Source of the DNA: Prevotella fusca JCM 17724
GTDB lineage: Bacteria; Bacteroidota; Bacteroidia; Bacteroidales; Bacteroidaceae
Assembly: GCF_001262015.1 (NCBI RefSeq)
Contig: NZ_CP012075.1
Span: 496,001-560,000, forward strand
Direction: 5' to 3'
Length of the DNA: 64,000 nucleotides
Shown: piece after piece, positions 1 through 9,400 of the stretch
Layout of the letters: each line of letters starts with the position of its first letter
Numbering within the stretch: the stretch's first letter is position 1
Program-made: the position numbers and the translations under genes
The notes under the pieces: model-generated
Seen by the model: the letters and a program-made list of their open reading frames with translations, nothing else
The model's database searches: none
Told to the model about the DNA's origin: nothing

Positions 1-590
1 GTCTCAATTCCGCAGCGTTTTTCCTTGTGAGGCGATTTTATATGTTGAGATGTCTTTTTCGGCTCTATGTGTTGTTATGAGGATTTTCGGGGCTTCCTGG
101 GTCTTGCCGAAGCATGGAATCCCCCACCCAAACCAATGGGGGATATGAGAACCACAAAGAAATGCTGCTTGTTCAAGGAATACTTCAGAATAGTATGCTT
201 TATTTGTATACAGGTTCAGAACGTTCTGTCTTCCTGTTCTCACCCATTTTGCCGGCACGCTGACAAAATGCAGGATAAAGGCTTTCAGCCTGCTTGTCTT
301 TTTCAACGGCTTGACCTTTTCGCTGATATGGCGGACGAGGTAGAGATAGAAGTTCTTCAGCATGGCGGTAACCATCATGAAAGCCATGTTCTCAGCCATG
401 GGGGAAAAGGGCTGATGTTCCAGTTATTCACATTGGTGTTTCCGTCACGGTTCTCACCTCCGACTATGATGCTCCCGATGGAAGCCCAGCCCGGGAAATA
501 ACCATGGTCCTGCCTGTAGGAATACTTTGCATCGAACTTGTGGACTGGAACAAACTGGTGGTCAAAGCCCAGGTCAACATGGCTGCCCGC
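1..590 (-). pseudogene. IS1380 transposase, C-terminal fragment
   Basis: The minus strand encodes an open C-terminal stretch (start Met at 399, MAENMAFMMVTAMLKNFY) followed by a basic segment LKAFILHFVSVPAKWVRTGR, which is the usual tail of IS1380 transposases (IS942/IS1169 type). Upstream of it, 400-590 encodes FVPVHKFDAKYSYRQDH and GGENRDGNTNVNN, normally much earlier in the protein. The region between, which should hold catalytic residues, is absent. No function is expected. Confidence 0.75.
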
Positions 591-598
591 CTTTATAA

Positions 599-1191
599 GG
601 CTCTCCCGTTAAATGCGTAGATAGGAAACAGAACAAAGGCTTATACACCTGTCTGGTATGACTATCCCAAAACAGACGATCTCACAAAAAGGGATAAAGC
701 ACAAGATAAGAATGCAGAAAAGGCAAATACTTACCATGTCCTTCCGTCTTCTACAAACAACTTTTTCCCATATCACCCAATGTTTGTAAACTATTTTCAT
801 GCAACCCAAAACCAATACATGGTCTTTTGGCTTTGAAAAGACGCCCAATTGGCTTGCAATAGACGCCCTTTTGAGGTCTAACTGACGCCCTTTTGAAGTC
901 CAATTAAGCACCTATTCTTGCACTGCTTTATAACTAACTGATTTACTGTTGGTTGCAAACTTGCTTTTTACACGTATTTTTGCCTTTATCTGTAGGTATT
1001 TTATCCGAAATTATGTCATGATTTTTCAATCTATTGTCTGCGGTTTCAAAGTATTAAAATGAAAAGGTTTTCTGCATGGGAGGATGATAATAAAGTAGGT
1101 AGCCAAGACCGTCTTGGCTGTCTTTTTGTATAATGCATAACTTCGGTTCTTCCGTTAAAGCTATACGAAAAACATCCACGCATTTAATGGT
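599..1191 (-). mobile_element. MITE copy A (~593 bp), inside IS1380 copy 1
   Basis: One of six related non-coding elements in the window (others at 8455, 20768, 27396, 39627 and 56873). The end at 599 reads GGCTCTCCCGTTAAATGCG and is preceded by CTTTATAA, the same 8-bp target site (reverse complement TTATAAAG) that flanks copy C. The opposite end, near 1191, has lost several bases and has no matching duplication. It contains the family's hairpin AGCCAAGACCGTCTTGGCT and the 11-bp repeat module followed by ACTGTTGGTTGCAAAC. It has no conserved ORF. Confidence 0.85.
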
Positions 1192-1339
1192 CCTGTAAGC
1201 GCATTGATGTCCTCAAGACATTCTCCACCACAAAGATAGCTGAAGAAGAGAGAACCCAGGATGCTTCCATGGCTGAAAGCCTTGCTGCTGCATCCGCGTC
1301 TGTCCAACATGGATTCAGTAAGTTTTTTCAAAGCCAGCG

Positions 1340-1442
1340 TTCGAACTAACGCCCTTTAAGCGTTCAAATAAGCCTTAGTTGCACGTCAATTGAGCCTTAT
1401 TTTATCAGACAGTAATATCATCAAATATAAGTTGGTAATTTA
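1340..1442 (+). repeat. 11-bp repeat array with downstream GTTGGTAATTT motif (array 1)
   Basis: Six units in strict 11-bp phase cover 1340-1405, for example GTTCAAATAAG (1362), CCTTAGTTGCA (1373) and CGTCAATTGAG (1384). The array probably had more units on the left, where the IS1380 remnant cuts it. At 1431, 27 nt after the array, comes GTTGGTAATTT, a degenerate version of the GTTrGTTGCAAA motif found about 30 nt after the other arrays. Function unknown. Confidence 0.7.
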
Positions 1443-1528
1443 TTAGGTTATCCACAGTTTTATGTGTTTATAATGATGTCTTTATTTCATGTTTATTCTA
1501 AGCTTAATGAATATTGTCAAGTATGAAA

Positions 1529-1577
1529 AGCCCTCATTAGTCTATCTACTTTAGCAAAAGAAAGACAAACGAGGGCT
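1529..1577 (-). terminator. Hairpin terminator downstream of the 65-aa ORF
   Basis: On the minus strand AGCCCTCGTTTGTCT pairs with AGACTAATGAGGGCT (13 of 15 pairs) around a ~19-nt loop and is followed by TTTTC. It lies just after the stop of the small ORF at 1594. Confidence 0.65.
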
Positions 1578-1593
1578 GTTATGAAAATATAGT

Positions 1594-1791
1594 TTAGAGT
1601 TTTCCAATCTCTGACAACAAGTCTGCTACATCTTCAGGGGTGTTGAACTGCATTCCCTCTTCCAGTTCTTCATCTGAGAGTTGATTAAGAAGTTCCTTAG
1701 CTGATAATTTATCAAAACGAAACTCACCACTGACATTGGTCTTAGCAAGCAAAATTATGAGAATTTGATGACGATATTCTTCTATTGACAT
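1594..1791 (-). CDS. Small hypothetical protein, 65 aa
   Basis: I do not recognise this family. The product starts MSIEEYRHQILIILLAK and is acidic and leucine-rich, mostly predicted helix (ELLNQLSDEELEEGMQF), with no signal peptide or membrane segment. It has its own hairpin terminator directly downstream, which supports it being a transcribed gene and not chance. It sits between the IS1380/MITE remnant and yaaA on the same strand as yaaA. It could be the remaining part of a longer gene, since the upstream 170 bp carry no clear partner. Confidence 0.5.
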   Translation of the reverse strand: MSIEEYRHQILIILLAKTNVSGEFRFDKLSAKELLNQLSDEELEEGMQFNTPEDVADLLSEIGKL

Positions 1792-1962
1792 AATTAACTT
1801 TTCATTTTATATTTTGAACTTTTATGATATGTATATCTATGAGTCATTGTACACATTCTGCCTTAATATATATTTTTTCAATACTGTATGAGCAAGCCAT
1901 GTTTTGCCCTTTTGAGAAGGAGGATATGTTCTTGCTGACTGTTTCTTCCTATATCAAAGGGA

Positions 1963-2727
1963 TTAAGGTTTTAATATAAAGTGCGGATGTGCTTCATCTC
2001 CATAGTCTTTATGATATAGAAAACTATCATACTCGAAACCAAGGAGATTATAGGGTGATGTAAGTTGGTTGCGGAGTATATAGCTTGTCATCGCACCACG
2101 ACAGCTCTTGGCATAGACGCTAACAGCCTTCAGACGGATACCTTGATCTACCATAAAGAGCGGCTGGATGACATGTACCTCCTTTAAAAGTCGTTTCCAG
2201 TCGAATAGATGCTGGAACTCTTCTGTAGCCAGATGTACAAGGATACCATCATCAGCTTTCACAGTTTCGATGAGTATATCTGTGAGGTGAGGCTTCCAAT
2301 ACGCAAACATATTTTTCCCTTCTGCTGAGGGAAGTTTGGCTTTACCCTCGAGACGATATGGATGAATAAGGTCTAATGGACGTAAGAGACCATAGAGAAA
2401 ACTTGTTATCCAGAGGTGTTTGTCAGCATAACGGAAGTCCTCTTGGCTAAAATCCTGCGCCTTGAGACATTTATATGCCTGCCCGTAGTAGGCAAGGAGG
2501 GCTGGGATAAATGATTCCTCATTGAAGAAGTCCTGATAGCGCAGTTTGTTCTCAAGTGCTATCTTTTCATTACATGGAATGGTTTTGGCAAGGTCTTCGA
2601 CGGAAAGTTCACCCAGTTCTAACGCCAGCTGCCCCGCTTCCTTTTGGAAACGAGGCAGGTGAGTGTCGGGAGTATGTACCGTTGTGGCACTGTTCATTAT
2701 CTTAGCGGATGCTAATAGTATCTGCAT
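1963..2727 (-). CDS. yaaA: YaaA-family peroxide stress protein (DUF328/UPF0246)
   Basis: The 254-residue product has normal length for YaaA and the family's landmarks: start MQILLASAKIM, a KLRYQDFF-like segment in the middle, HPYRLEGKAKL near residue 130, and a C-terminal NLLGFEYD segment. In E. coli YaaA is induced by OxyR and limits Fenton damage by lowering free intracellular iron; the biochemical activity is not settled. It is cytosolic. The gene appears monocistronic, in the same direction as the prolyl oligopeptidase upstream but separated from it by a long hairpin. Confidence 0.9.
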   Translation of the reverse strand: MQILLASAKIMNSATTVHTPDTHLPRFQKEAGQLALELGELSVEDLAKTIPCNEKIALENKLRYQDFFNEESFIPALLAYYGQAYKCLKAQDFSQEDFRYADKHLWITSFLYGLLRPLDLIHPYRLEGKAKLPSAEGKNMFAYWKPHLTDILIETVKADDGILVHLATEEFQHLFDWKRLLKEVHVIQPLFMVDQGIRLKAVSVYAKSCRGAMTSYILRNQLTSPYNLLGFEYDSFLYHKDYGDEAHPHFILKP

Positions 2728-2806
2728 TTGATTAGAATCTTAGGAGTTAAGGAGTGAAATAGAGTTAAGATAATATTTTTATACTTGCTATGATTTTAAC
2801 AGCTGG

Positions 2807-2866
2807 AGGAGTTAAGTCCTTGCCTGCTGTAAGCAGTCCCTACTGTAGCAAGGCGGTATAACTCCT
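2807..2866 (-). terminator. Long imperfect hairpin after the prolyl oligopeptidase gene
   Basis: AGGAGTTA at 2807 pairs with TAACTCCT at 2859, with inner pairing CCTTGC/GCAAGG. It follows the stop of the peptidase gene at 2875 by a few bases. The GGAGTTA/TAACTCC arms recur in other intergenic spaces (38.9-39.1 kb, 42.8 kb), so this is a repeat family member that may also end transcription. Confidence 0.5.
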
Positions 2867-2874
2867 CTGAACTT

Positions 2875-4989
2875 TTAATATTTCAATCCCATATTATAAA
2901 GGATGAAGCCATAGATATCAGCCTGTTCTTCTAATTGCTTAGACAATGGCTTACCACTTCCATGTCCCGCTTTGGTATCAATGCGGATGAGCGTCGGAGT
3001 GTCGGCAGCATTGGCTGCCTGTAGGGTAGCTGCAAACTTGAAAGAGTGAGCAGGTACAACGCGGTCATCATGGTCGGCAGTTGTTACCAGTGTAGCTGGA
3101 TATTTTGTGCCAGGACGGAGGTTGTGGAGTGGAGAGTAAGCACGAAGATAATCGAACATCTCCTTTGATTCTGCACTTGTTCCGTAGTCTGGTGCCCAGT
3201 TCCAACCGATAGTAAACTTATGATAGCGCAACATATCCATTACACCTACCTGTGGGATACATACCTTGAAGAGGTCAGGACGTTGTGTCATACAGGCACC
3301 TACGAGCAACCCACCATTTGAACCGCCTACGATGGCGAGGTAGTCCTTGCTTGTATATTTGTTCTCGATAAGCCATTCTCCAGCAGAAATGAAATCATTA
3401 AAAACATTCTGCTTCTGCATCTTTGTACCTGCAATGTGCCACTCCTCTCCATATTCGCTTCCACCACGTAGGCAAGCCTGTGCATAGATTCCACCATTCT
3501 CAATGAAAGGAATACGGATGGATGAGAAATATGGAGACATGGCTATGCTGAAACCACCATAACCATAGAGAAATACTGGGTTCTTGCCATTACGCTTTAA
3601 GCCTTTCTTGTAAGTGATGAAGAGTGGTATCTTAGTGCCATCCTTACTTGGATAGAATACCTGCTCGCATACATAATCAGACTCTTTGAACTTGACCTTT
3701 GGAGCAGCATAAACCTTGCTGTTGGCTGTGCTGAGGTCATACTGGTAGATAGTGGTTGGTACAGTGAATGAAGAGAAAGAATAGAAAACTTCTTTGCGGT
3801 CTTTCTCACCATAGAAACCAGCACTACCCAATGTCGGCAGTTTAATCTCAGAGAGTTGCTTTCCATCCATAGAATAAACATAGACGTGGCTGGATGCATC
3901 TTTCATATAGGTGAGTATTATCTTGCCATCAGCGAAAGTAACACCTTCAAGCATATCCTTGGACTCTGGCACAAGTGTCTTCCAATCGCTGAAACCAGGG
4001 TGCTTGAGGTCGGCAACCATGAGTCGGTTCTTCGGTGCACCATCATTGGTAAGGAAGTACATTTTATCACCGATGGTCTCAACAAGATTATACTGCAGAT
4101 CAAGATTGGAAGTCATCTGGATAAACTGGCTGTCAGGCTGGCGGAGGTCACGCACGTAGACTGTGTTACCGGAGCCTGCACCGCTTTCATAGAGGAACAT
4201 CATCGTTTCTTCTTCATTGACGCTGACAGAATAGAAGCGCATAGGGTTTGCCGGATTCTGATAGAAGAGGACATCTTCAGACTGTGGGGTGCCAATCTTG
4301 TGATAGTAAATCTTCTGGACTGAATTCACATTACTGAACTCATGTCCTTTCTGTGGTGTGTCATAGGAACTATAATAGAAGCCATCACCTTGCCACGCTG
4401 CACCAGAGAACTTTGCCCAAGTGATGTGGTCATCAAGAAGTTTTCCAGTCTTGGCATCCATAACATAGAATTCCTGCCAGTCACTTCCACTGCGTGAAAT
4501 AGCGTAAGCAGCATACTTGCCGTTATGAGAGAAGTAGATTCCCTTCAACGCAACGGTTCCATCTGTCGACAATTGATTGGGATTAAGGAATACACGTGCG
4601 TTCTTCTCGTCTCCAAGGCGGTCCATTATATAGAGTACGCTTTGGTTCTGTAGACCGTCATTCTTGTAGAAAAGCCACTTATCTATGGGTTTAATATAGG
4701 AAGGAGCTGATACTTTCTCATAATTTGCCAATTCCTTCATACGTTTCAGAAGTTTCCCACGGAACGGAATACGAGAAAGATATTCCTGTGTTACCTTGTT
4801 CTCAGCAGCTACCCATTCAGCTGTAGCTTTAGAACTGTCATTCTCTAACGGGCGATAAGGATCGGCAATCTGAACACCGAAATAGGTGTCTACAGTGCCA
4901 TCCTTTGGAGCTTGTGGATACGCCAGCTTCTGTGCCATAATGCTTGTAGCAGACAATAATGCTGCGGTCAGTAATACTTGTTTCTTCAT
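2875..4989 (-). CDS. Prolyl oligopeptidase, S9A family, secreted
   Basis: A 704-residue serine peptidase that cleaves after proline in short peptides. Residues 1-19 (MKKQVLLTAALLSATSIMA) form a signal peptide, so it acts in the periplasm, unlike the cytosolic mammalian enzyme. The N-terminal ~70-400 is the S9 beta-propeller; the C-terminal alpha/beta hydrolase has the catalytic triad: Ser557 in GGSNGGLL, Asp642 in ADHDDRVVP and His676 in KAGHGSGKP. Length and motifs are those of the S9A subfamily (flavobacterial prolyl endopeptidase type). It probably serves peptide feeding in an asaccharolytic or weakly saccharolytic anaerobe. Single gene, flanked by hairpins. Confidence 0.93.
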   Translation of the reverse strand: MKKQVLLTAALLSATSIMAQKLAYPQAPKDGTVDTYFGVQIADPYRPLENDSSKATAEWVAAENKVTQEYLSRIPFRGKLLKRMKELANYEKVSAPSYIKPIDKWLFYKNDGLQNQSVLYIMDRLGDEKNARVFLNPNQLSTDGTVALKGIYFSHNGKYAAYAISRSGSDWQEFYVMDAKTGKLLDDHITWAKFSGAAWQGDGFYYSSYDTPQKGHEFSNVNSVQKIYYHKIGTPQSEDVLFYQNPANPMRFYSVSVNEEETMMFLYESGAGSGNTVYVRDLRQPDSQFIQMTSNLDLQYNLVETIGDKMYFLTNDGAPKNRLMVADLKHPGFSDWKTLVPESKDMLEGVTFADGKIILTYMKDASSHVYVYSMDGKQLSEIKLPTLGSAGFYGEKDRKEVFYSFSSFTVPTTIYQYDLSTANSKVYAAPKVKFKESDYVCEQVFYPSKDGTKIPLFITYKKGLKRNGKNPVFLYGYGGFSIAMSPYFSSIRIPFIENGGIYAQACLRGGSEYGEEWHIAGTKMQKQNVFNDFISAGEWLIENKYTSKDYLAIVGGSNGGLLVGACMTQRPDLFKVCIPQVGVMDMLRYHKFTIGWNWAPDYGTSAESKEMFDYLRAYSPLHNLRPGTKYPATLVTTADHDDRVVPAHSFKFAATLQAANAADTPTLIRIDTKAGHGSGKPLSKQLEEQADIYGFILYNMGLKY

Positions 4990-5026
4990 ATAGTAAAGAT
5001 TTGAATGAATGTTAGTTGTTTGTGAA

Positions 5027-5059
5027 TTGGGCTAATTAGGCTAATAAGCCCAATTAGCC
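5027..5059 (-). terminator. Short hairpin between fcl and the peptidase gene
   Basis: TTGGGCT at 5027 can pair with AGCCCAA at 5047, and alternative pairing GGCTAAT/ATTAGCC exists in the same stretch. It follows the fcl stop at 5071 on the minus strand. There is no U-run, so terminator function is only suggested. Confidence 0.35.
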
Positions 5060-5070
5060 TGATAGGAAAC

Positions 5071-6273
5071 CTATTTCAAACTTTCTTGATACCACTCGTA
5101 GAGTTTCTCAACACCAGCTCCGATTTCTACTTTGTGCGTCCAGCCGAGACTGTGTAGTTTCTCTACATCAATGAGTTTGCGAGGAGTGCCATTTGGTTTC
5201 TCAGCATCCCAGACAATGTCTCCTTCAAAGCGAACAGTCTTCTTAACAAGTTCAGCAAGTTCCTTGATGGTAAGCTCCTTGCCTGTACCAACATTGATGT
5301 GGCAGTTACGAATTTCGCCCAATGATGGTATGGCACCACCACGACCTTCAGAATTATTGCGGTCAACTGCTCCGTCAATCTTTGCACCATAGAAAACACT
5401 TGAATACTTCTCAATGCCGATGATGTCCTTGAAGTCTACATTCAGCAGGACATGAACACTGGCATCAGCCATATCCTCACTCCAAAGGAATTCGCGTAGT
5501 GGACTACCGTCACCCCATAGGGTTACTTTGTTATTCTCGATGCCATAGAAAGCAAGTGCTTTCAAGATACGCTCCTCTGTATTCTTACCATCAACATTAC
5601 CCTCACCAATCTCAGCACGCAGCTTATCGGTTGGGTTAATTGGACGCTTAGCCATATCGTTACGGATAGCATCCCAGTCATCCTCATGAATAAGCTTAGC
5701 AAGATAAATCTTACGCATCATAGCTGGCATTACATGAGAGTTCTCCAAATGGAAATTATCATTAGGACCATAGAGGTTTGTTGGCATGACTGCTATGTAA
5801 TTAGTACCATACTGAAGGTTGTAGCTCTCACACATCTTCAGTCCAGCAATCTTGGCAATAGCATACTCCTCATTGCTATACTCCAATGGGGAAGTCAGCA
5901 GTGCATCCTCCCGCATTGGCTGTGGAGCATCCTTTGGATAGATACATGTACTACCAAGAAAGAGAAGTTTCTCTACTCCATGAAGGTAACTTTGCTCAAT
6001 GACATTGCACTGCATCTTCATGTTCTGCATGATGAAGTCTGCGCGATAGAGGAAGTTTGCCATAATACCTCCTACGAAAGCAGCTGCGAGAACAACTGCA
6101 TCAGGTTTCTCTTCATCAAAGAAACACTTTACAGCCTGCTGGTCTGTTAAATCCAGTTCTTTATGACTTCGTCCAACAAGATTCTTATATCCTCGCTGAA
6201 GGAGGTTGTTCCATATTGCTGAACCAACCAATCCGTTGTGTCCAGCGATGTATATCTTACTATTTTTGTTCAT
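5071..6273 (-). CDS. fcl: GDP-L-fucose synthase
   Basis: Epimerase-reductase that turns GDP-4-keto-6-deoxymannose, made by Gmd, into GDP-L-fucose with NADPH. It is an SDR of the extended type: the nucleotide motif GHNGLVGSA is at residues 12-20, the active-site YAIAK follows GSTCIYP, and NVGTGKELTIKEL lies in the C-terminal third. At 400 residues it is 70-80 longer than the E. coli enzyme; extra sequence sits around residues 190-235 (DDWDAIRNDMAKRP...) and again near 280-300. It is downstream of gmd with a 126-bp gap, so the two form an operon supplying fucose for surface glycans and for the O-glycans of Bacteroidota secreted proteins. Confidence 0.93.
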   Translation of the reverse strand: MNKNSKIYIAGHNGLVGSAIWNNLLQRGYKNLVGRSHKELDLTDQQAVKCFFDEEKPDAVVLAAAFVGGIMANFLYRADFIMQNMKMQCNVIEQSYLHGVEKLLFLGSTCIYPKDAPQPMREDALLTSPLEYSNEEYAIAKIAGLKMCESYNLQYGTNYIAVMPTNLYGPNDNFHLENSHVMPAMMRKIYLAKLIHEDDWDAIRNDMAKRPINPTDKLRAEIGEGNVDGKNTEERILKALAFYGIENNKVTLWGDGSPLREFLWSEDMADASVHVLLNVDFKDIIGIEKYSSVFYGAKIDGAVDRNNSEGRGGAIPSLGEIRNCHINVGTGKELTIKELAELVKKTVRFEGDIVWDAEKPNGTPRKLIDVEKLHSLGWTHKVEIGAGVEKLYEWYQESLK

Positions 6274-6399
6274 TGCATATTTTGTCGAATAGACTATAAA
6301 AAGTAATAATAGCTGATAGTAAGCGATGACAAGGAATCGCCAACTATCAGCATAAGCGGTAATTACCCCTCACCATAAGAGGGGGATGGAAAAAGAGTT

Positions 6400-7491
6400 T
6401 TACTTAACGATACCCTTCTCCAAATACTCAGCAAGGTTAGTTCTAACCTTTTCAGCTGCACCTTCAGATGCAACCTTAGCCATGTCGCTGTCCACCATAA
6501 TGTTGACAAGTTCCTCAAAGCTGGTGCTGTTAGGATTCCAACCGAGCTTCGCCTTTGCCTTTGTTGGGTCTCCCCAAAGGTTAACAACATCAGTAGGACG
6601 ATAGAAGTCTGGACTAACCTCAATAAGAACCTTTCCTGTAACCTTATCGATACCCTTCTCGTTCATACCCTCACCCTGGAATTCAAGCTCAATACCTACA
6701 CGCTTGAAAGCATAATAGCAGAAATCACGTACGCTGTGCTGAACACCGGTAGCTATGACGAAGTCTTCTGGCTTCTCCTGCTGAAGAATCAACCACATAC
6801 ACTCTACGTAATCCTTAGCATATCCCCAGTCACGAAGCGAACCGAGGTTGCCCAAATAGAGCTTGTCCTGCTTACCCTGCTTGATGCGTGCTGCAGCAAG
6901 TGTAATCTTACGGGTAACAAAGGTTTCGCCACGACGCTCACTCTCATGGTTGAAAAGAATACCAGAGCAGCAATACATATTGTAAGCCTCACGATATTCC
7001 TTTGTAATCCAGAAACCATACTGCTTAGCTACAGCGTATGGGCTGTAAGGGTGGAATGGAGTGTTCTCATTTTGTGGAACTTCCTCAACCTTACCATATA
7101 GCTCAGAGGTAGAAGCTTGGTAGATACGACAAGTCTCTGTCAAACCTAACTGACGAACTGCCTCCAAGATACGCAATACACCTACAGCATCAACGTCAGC
7201 AGTGAACTCTGGTGAGTCGAAACTAACCTGTACGTGACTCTGTGCTGCAAGGTTGTAAATCTCGTCAGGACGCACTCTGCTGATTACGCCGATGATACTC
7301 ATAGAGTCGCCAAGGTCGGCATAATGCAAATGGAAATTAGAACGTCCTTCCAAATGAGCAATTCGCTCACGGAAATCTACTGATGAACGACGGATTGTAC
7401 CATGCACATCATAACCTTTTTCGAGTAATAACTCTGCCAAATAGGAACCATCCTGACCAGTGATACCTGTAATAAGTGCTTTTTTCTGCAT
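6400..7491 (-). CDS. gmd: GDP-mannose 4,6-dehydratase
   Basis: First enzyme of GDP-fucose synthesis: oxidises and dehydrates GDP-mannose to GDP-4-keto-6-deoxy-mannose with a bound NADP. The 363-residue product has the Rossmann motif [19 protein letters not shown] at residues 8-26, the catalytic YAVAK after SPYS-type sequence ([12 protein letters not shown]), the STSELYG serine-glutamate segment, and [16 protein letters not shown] typical of GMD. The length is normal. It is the promoter-proximal gene of the gmd-fcl operon, with a TATCTTTG box 42 nt upstream of the start. Confidence 0.95.
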   Translation of the reverse strand: MQKKALITGITGQDGSYLAELLLEKGYDVHGTIRRSSVDFRERIAHLEGRSNFHLHYADLGDSMSIIGVISRVRPDEIYNLAAQSHVQVSFDSPEFTADVDAVGVLRILEAVRQLGLTETCRIYQASTSELYGKVEEVPQNENTPFHPYSPYAVAKQYGFWITKEYREAYNMYCCSGILFNHESERRGETFVTRKITLAAARIKQGKQDKLYLGNLGSLRDWGYAKDYVECMWLILQQEKPEDFVIATGVQHSVRDFCYYAFKRVGIELEFQGEGMNEKGIDKVTGKVLIEVSPDFYRPTDVVNLWGDPTKAKAKLGWNPNSTSFEELVNIMVDSDMAKVASEGAAEKVRTNLAEYLEKGIVK

Positions 7492-7532
7492 TGTATTTCT
7501 TTTAGCGTTTATAATTTTCTTAATGATTGGTA

Positions 7533-7540
7533 CAAAGATA
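7533..7540 (-). promoter_or_regulatory. Bacteroidota -7 box for gmd-fcl
   Basis: The minus strand reads TATCTTTG, a perfect TAnnTTTG, placed 42 nt upstream of the gmd start codon, a normal leader length. The -33 region is A+T-rich without a clear TTTG. Confidence 0.65.
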
Positions 7541-7898
7541 CAAATTATAATTTATATTTAAAGATTTTCGATGAATATAATATTTATATATTGTATTGTA
7601 TATCTTTTAAGAGAATGTAGAATGAGTAGATTATATGCTTAAATGAGACGTTGCAATCCTTTTCTGTGAAACTTTATGAGTGGCTTCACAAATTCTCGTA
7701 TCAGTTACAGATTATTAAAATACAAGCATGCAATCTATAGCTGTTGGAATAAAAAACAACTACTTATTAACTAAAATCTCCCACTTGTATAAAACCTTAC
7801 CGTAAGTCTTTGAAATAGAGGCGTAAAAATAAAGAAATGTCGATTATTTTTTGTATATTTGTATTACTAAACATCTGATATACAATATAATAACATTT
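7541..7898. other. A+T-rich intergenic region upstream of gmd
   Basis: This stretch separates gmd from a transposase remnant on the other strand. Apart from the gmd promoter and a TATATTTG box near 7854 that could drive the remnant, I see no gene, repeat or hairpin in it. Confidence 0.5.
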
Positions 7899-8313
7899 AT
7901 GAATGCAAATATACAACAGATTTCGGAATTGGAGAGGGTTCTAAGTGTTAAAAATGCAACAAACTGGTCCTTTCTATCACTCTTCGGCAAGTTTGCCCTT
8001 GGCGGAGTCCTGTCCAGACATTCCTTAGACAAGAAGCGTGGTGTAGACATAGTCCAGCTGACTCTCTTGCTCATCCTTTTCCGCATCAATCAGACGACGG
8101 TCGGAAGTATATATAATGACCGCTTCTACGATTTGCTTGAAACAGGAAAGAACTGCTACTACCGTCTCACGAACCGTGGCGAGATGAACTGGCGCATCCT
8201 CCTGTTAAGTATGGCCTGCCGCTTCTGGGCGATAATGCGGAAGCCCCATTGGATAGCAAATGCTACATCATTGACGATACACAGAGGAAAAAAGAGATTC
8301 CATCTTAACCCAA
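7899..8313 (+). pseudogene. IS4-superfamily transposase remnant, frameshifted and truncated
   Basis: The ORF opens MNANIQQISELERVLSVKNA and continues with DLLETGKNCYYRLTNRGEMNWR, a conserved N-terminal region of a Bacteroidota DDE transposase group. Near 8220 the frame shifts by one: the +1 frame gives APLDSKCYIIDDTQRKK, where IIDDT is the first catalytic Asp region, and then ends at a stop at about 8313. The catalytic remainder is absent. Dead element. Confidence 0.75.
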
Positions 8314-8454
8314 GTTTAACGGTCAAAATTATTTTTCATAAATTTTCAGGGTGTTTTGAGGACTGCCAATACCCTAAGTGTTTGATAATCAGATGTAGCG
8401 TTTTCTGAAGATGATCCAAATCTGATTTGTAGGACATCAGCATATCAATTTTTT

Positions 8455-9052
8455 GGTTCATCCGTTAAATGAGTGTACACTTTTCGTATAGCTTTAACGG
8501 AAGAACCGGAGTTATTATTAAATAAAAACATAGCCAAGACGGTCTTGGCTACCTACTTTATTATCATCCTCCGACACAGAAAACCTTTTCATGTCAATAC
8601 TGTGAAAAGGCAGACAATGGATTGAAAAATCATGACATAATTTCGAGTAAAACACCTACAGATAAAGGCTAAAACACGTGTAAAGAGCAAGTCTGCAACC
8701 AACAGTAAATCAGTTAGTTATAACGCAGTGCAAGAAAAGGTGCTTAATTGGACTTCAAAAGGGCGTTAGTTAGACCTCAAAAGGGCATCTATTGCAAGCC
8801 AATTGGGCGTCTTTTCAAAGTCAATAGACCATGTATTGGTTTTGAGTAGTTTGAAAATAGTTTACAAATATCGAGTGATATGGGAAGAAGTTGTTTGTAG
8901 AAGGCGAAAGGACATAGCATCTGTTAGCATTTTCTGCATTTTTATTTTGTGCATTATCCCTTTTTGTGAGACCATCTGATTTTGGATAGTCATACCATGC
9001 AGGTGTATAAGCCTTTATTCTGTTTCCAATCTATGCATTTAACGGAAGAACC
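8455..9052 (+). mobile_element. MITE copy B (598 bp)
   Basis: Ends are GGTTCATCCGTTAAATGAG and, on the other strand, GGTTCTTCCGTTAAATGCAT. It is flanked by a perfect 8-bp duplication AATTTTTT (8447-8454 and 9053-9060). It has the AGCCAAGACGGTCTTGGCT hairpin near 8532 and the 11-bp array at 8740-8827. It landed just upstream of the TTACTTTG promoter-like box of the IS1634-type remnant. 8-bp A+T-rich duplications and GG-TCTTC ends resemble ISL3-family elements, so mobilisation by an ISL3 transposase encoded elsewhere is inferred. Confidence 0.9.
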
Positions 9053-9074
9053 AATTTTTTGTTACTTTGCACCC

Positions 9075-9342
9075 ATGCACGCAAATGTACAGACACGTTT
9101 TAACCCGGCAACCGGCAATAAGGGTTCCTTATTATAGACTTAAGAAGTCATACCGTGATGTGCCCGGACATGTACATTCGCTCATCCTAATCAATATCGG
9201 TTTTGAGCCTTCTCTCACAGCCGTGCAGGTGCAGAAGATCGCTTTTGCATTGACAGAGCGTTTTAAGGACAGTGGCACTAATCCTTTGTTCGACAAGCAG
9301 CCGGAGGGACTTACGGCGAGATTGTACGATGATAGGTGTTAA
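9075..9342 (+). pseudogene. IS1634-type transposase, N-terminal remnant
   Basis: The start MHANVQTRFNPATGN is the usual N-terminus of Bacteroidota IS1634-like transposases. A frameshift and stop follow at about 9137; the next frame continues with YYRLKKSYRDVPGHVHSLIL and LTAVQVQKIAFALTERF and then ends. Only about 90 of 500-600 residues remain and no catalytic residues are present. Confidence 0.75.
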
Positions 9343-9400
9343 ACTTGGGCTAATATTAAAATGCTTATAATGAACCATCAAATATGTATAGAAAATAAAA

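Larger units (their letters stand above)
1..1337 (-). mobile_element. IS1380-family deletion derivative, copy 1, with embedded MITE
   Basis: The left edge (CTCAATTCCGCAGCG) matches the outer end of the second copy at 21958, so the window opens at or very near the element's end. The transposase is on the minus strand: its C-terminal part is at 1-590 and its N-terminal part at about 1192-1337, split by MITE A. Compared with normal IS1380 transposases, the central DDE-bearing part is missing, and copy 2 has the same join after the ENRDGNTNVNN-coding stretch. The 5' end is cut at about 1337, where an 11-bp repeat array starts, and a further piece between the N part and the MITE is gone relative to copy 2. 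It is therefore non-autonomous and decayed. Confidence 0.8.

Noticed and set aside
609..911. ORFs inside the MITE copies (e.g. 609-911, 27479-27688, 39962-40228, 57243-57479)
   Set aside because: Frames are not conserved between copies, frameshifts fall at different places, and starts differ; the elements are non-coding.
3856..4323. Long plus-strand ORFs antisense to the prolyl oligopeptidase, fcl, map, fabG, galE and lepA genes
   Set aside because: All are shadows of well-supported genes, without family resemblance or own signals.
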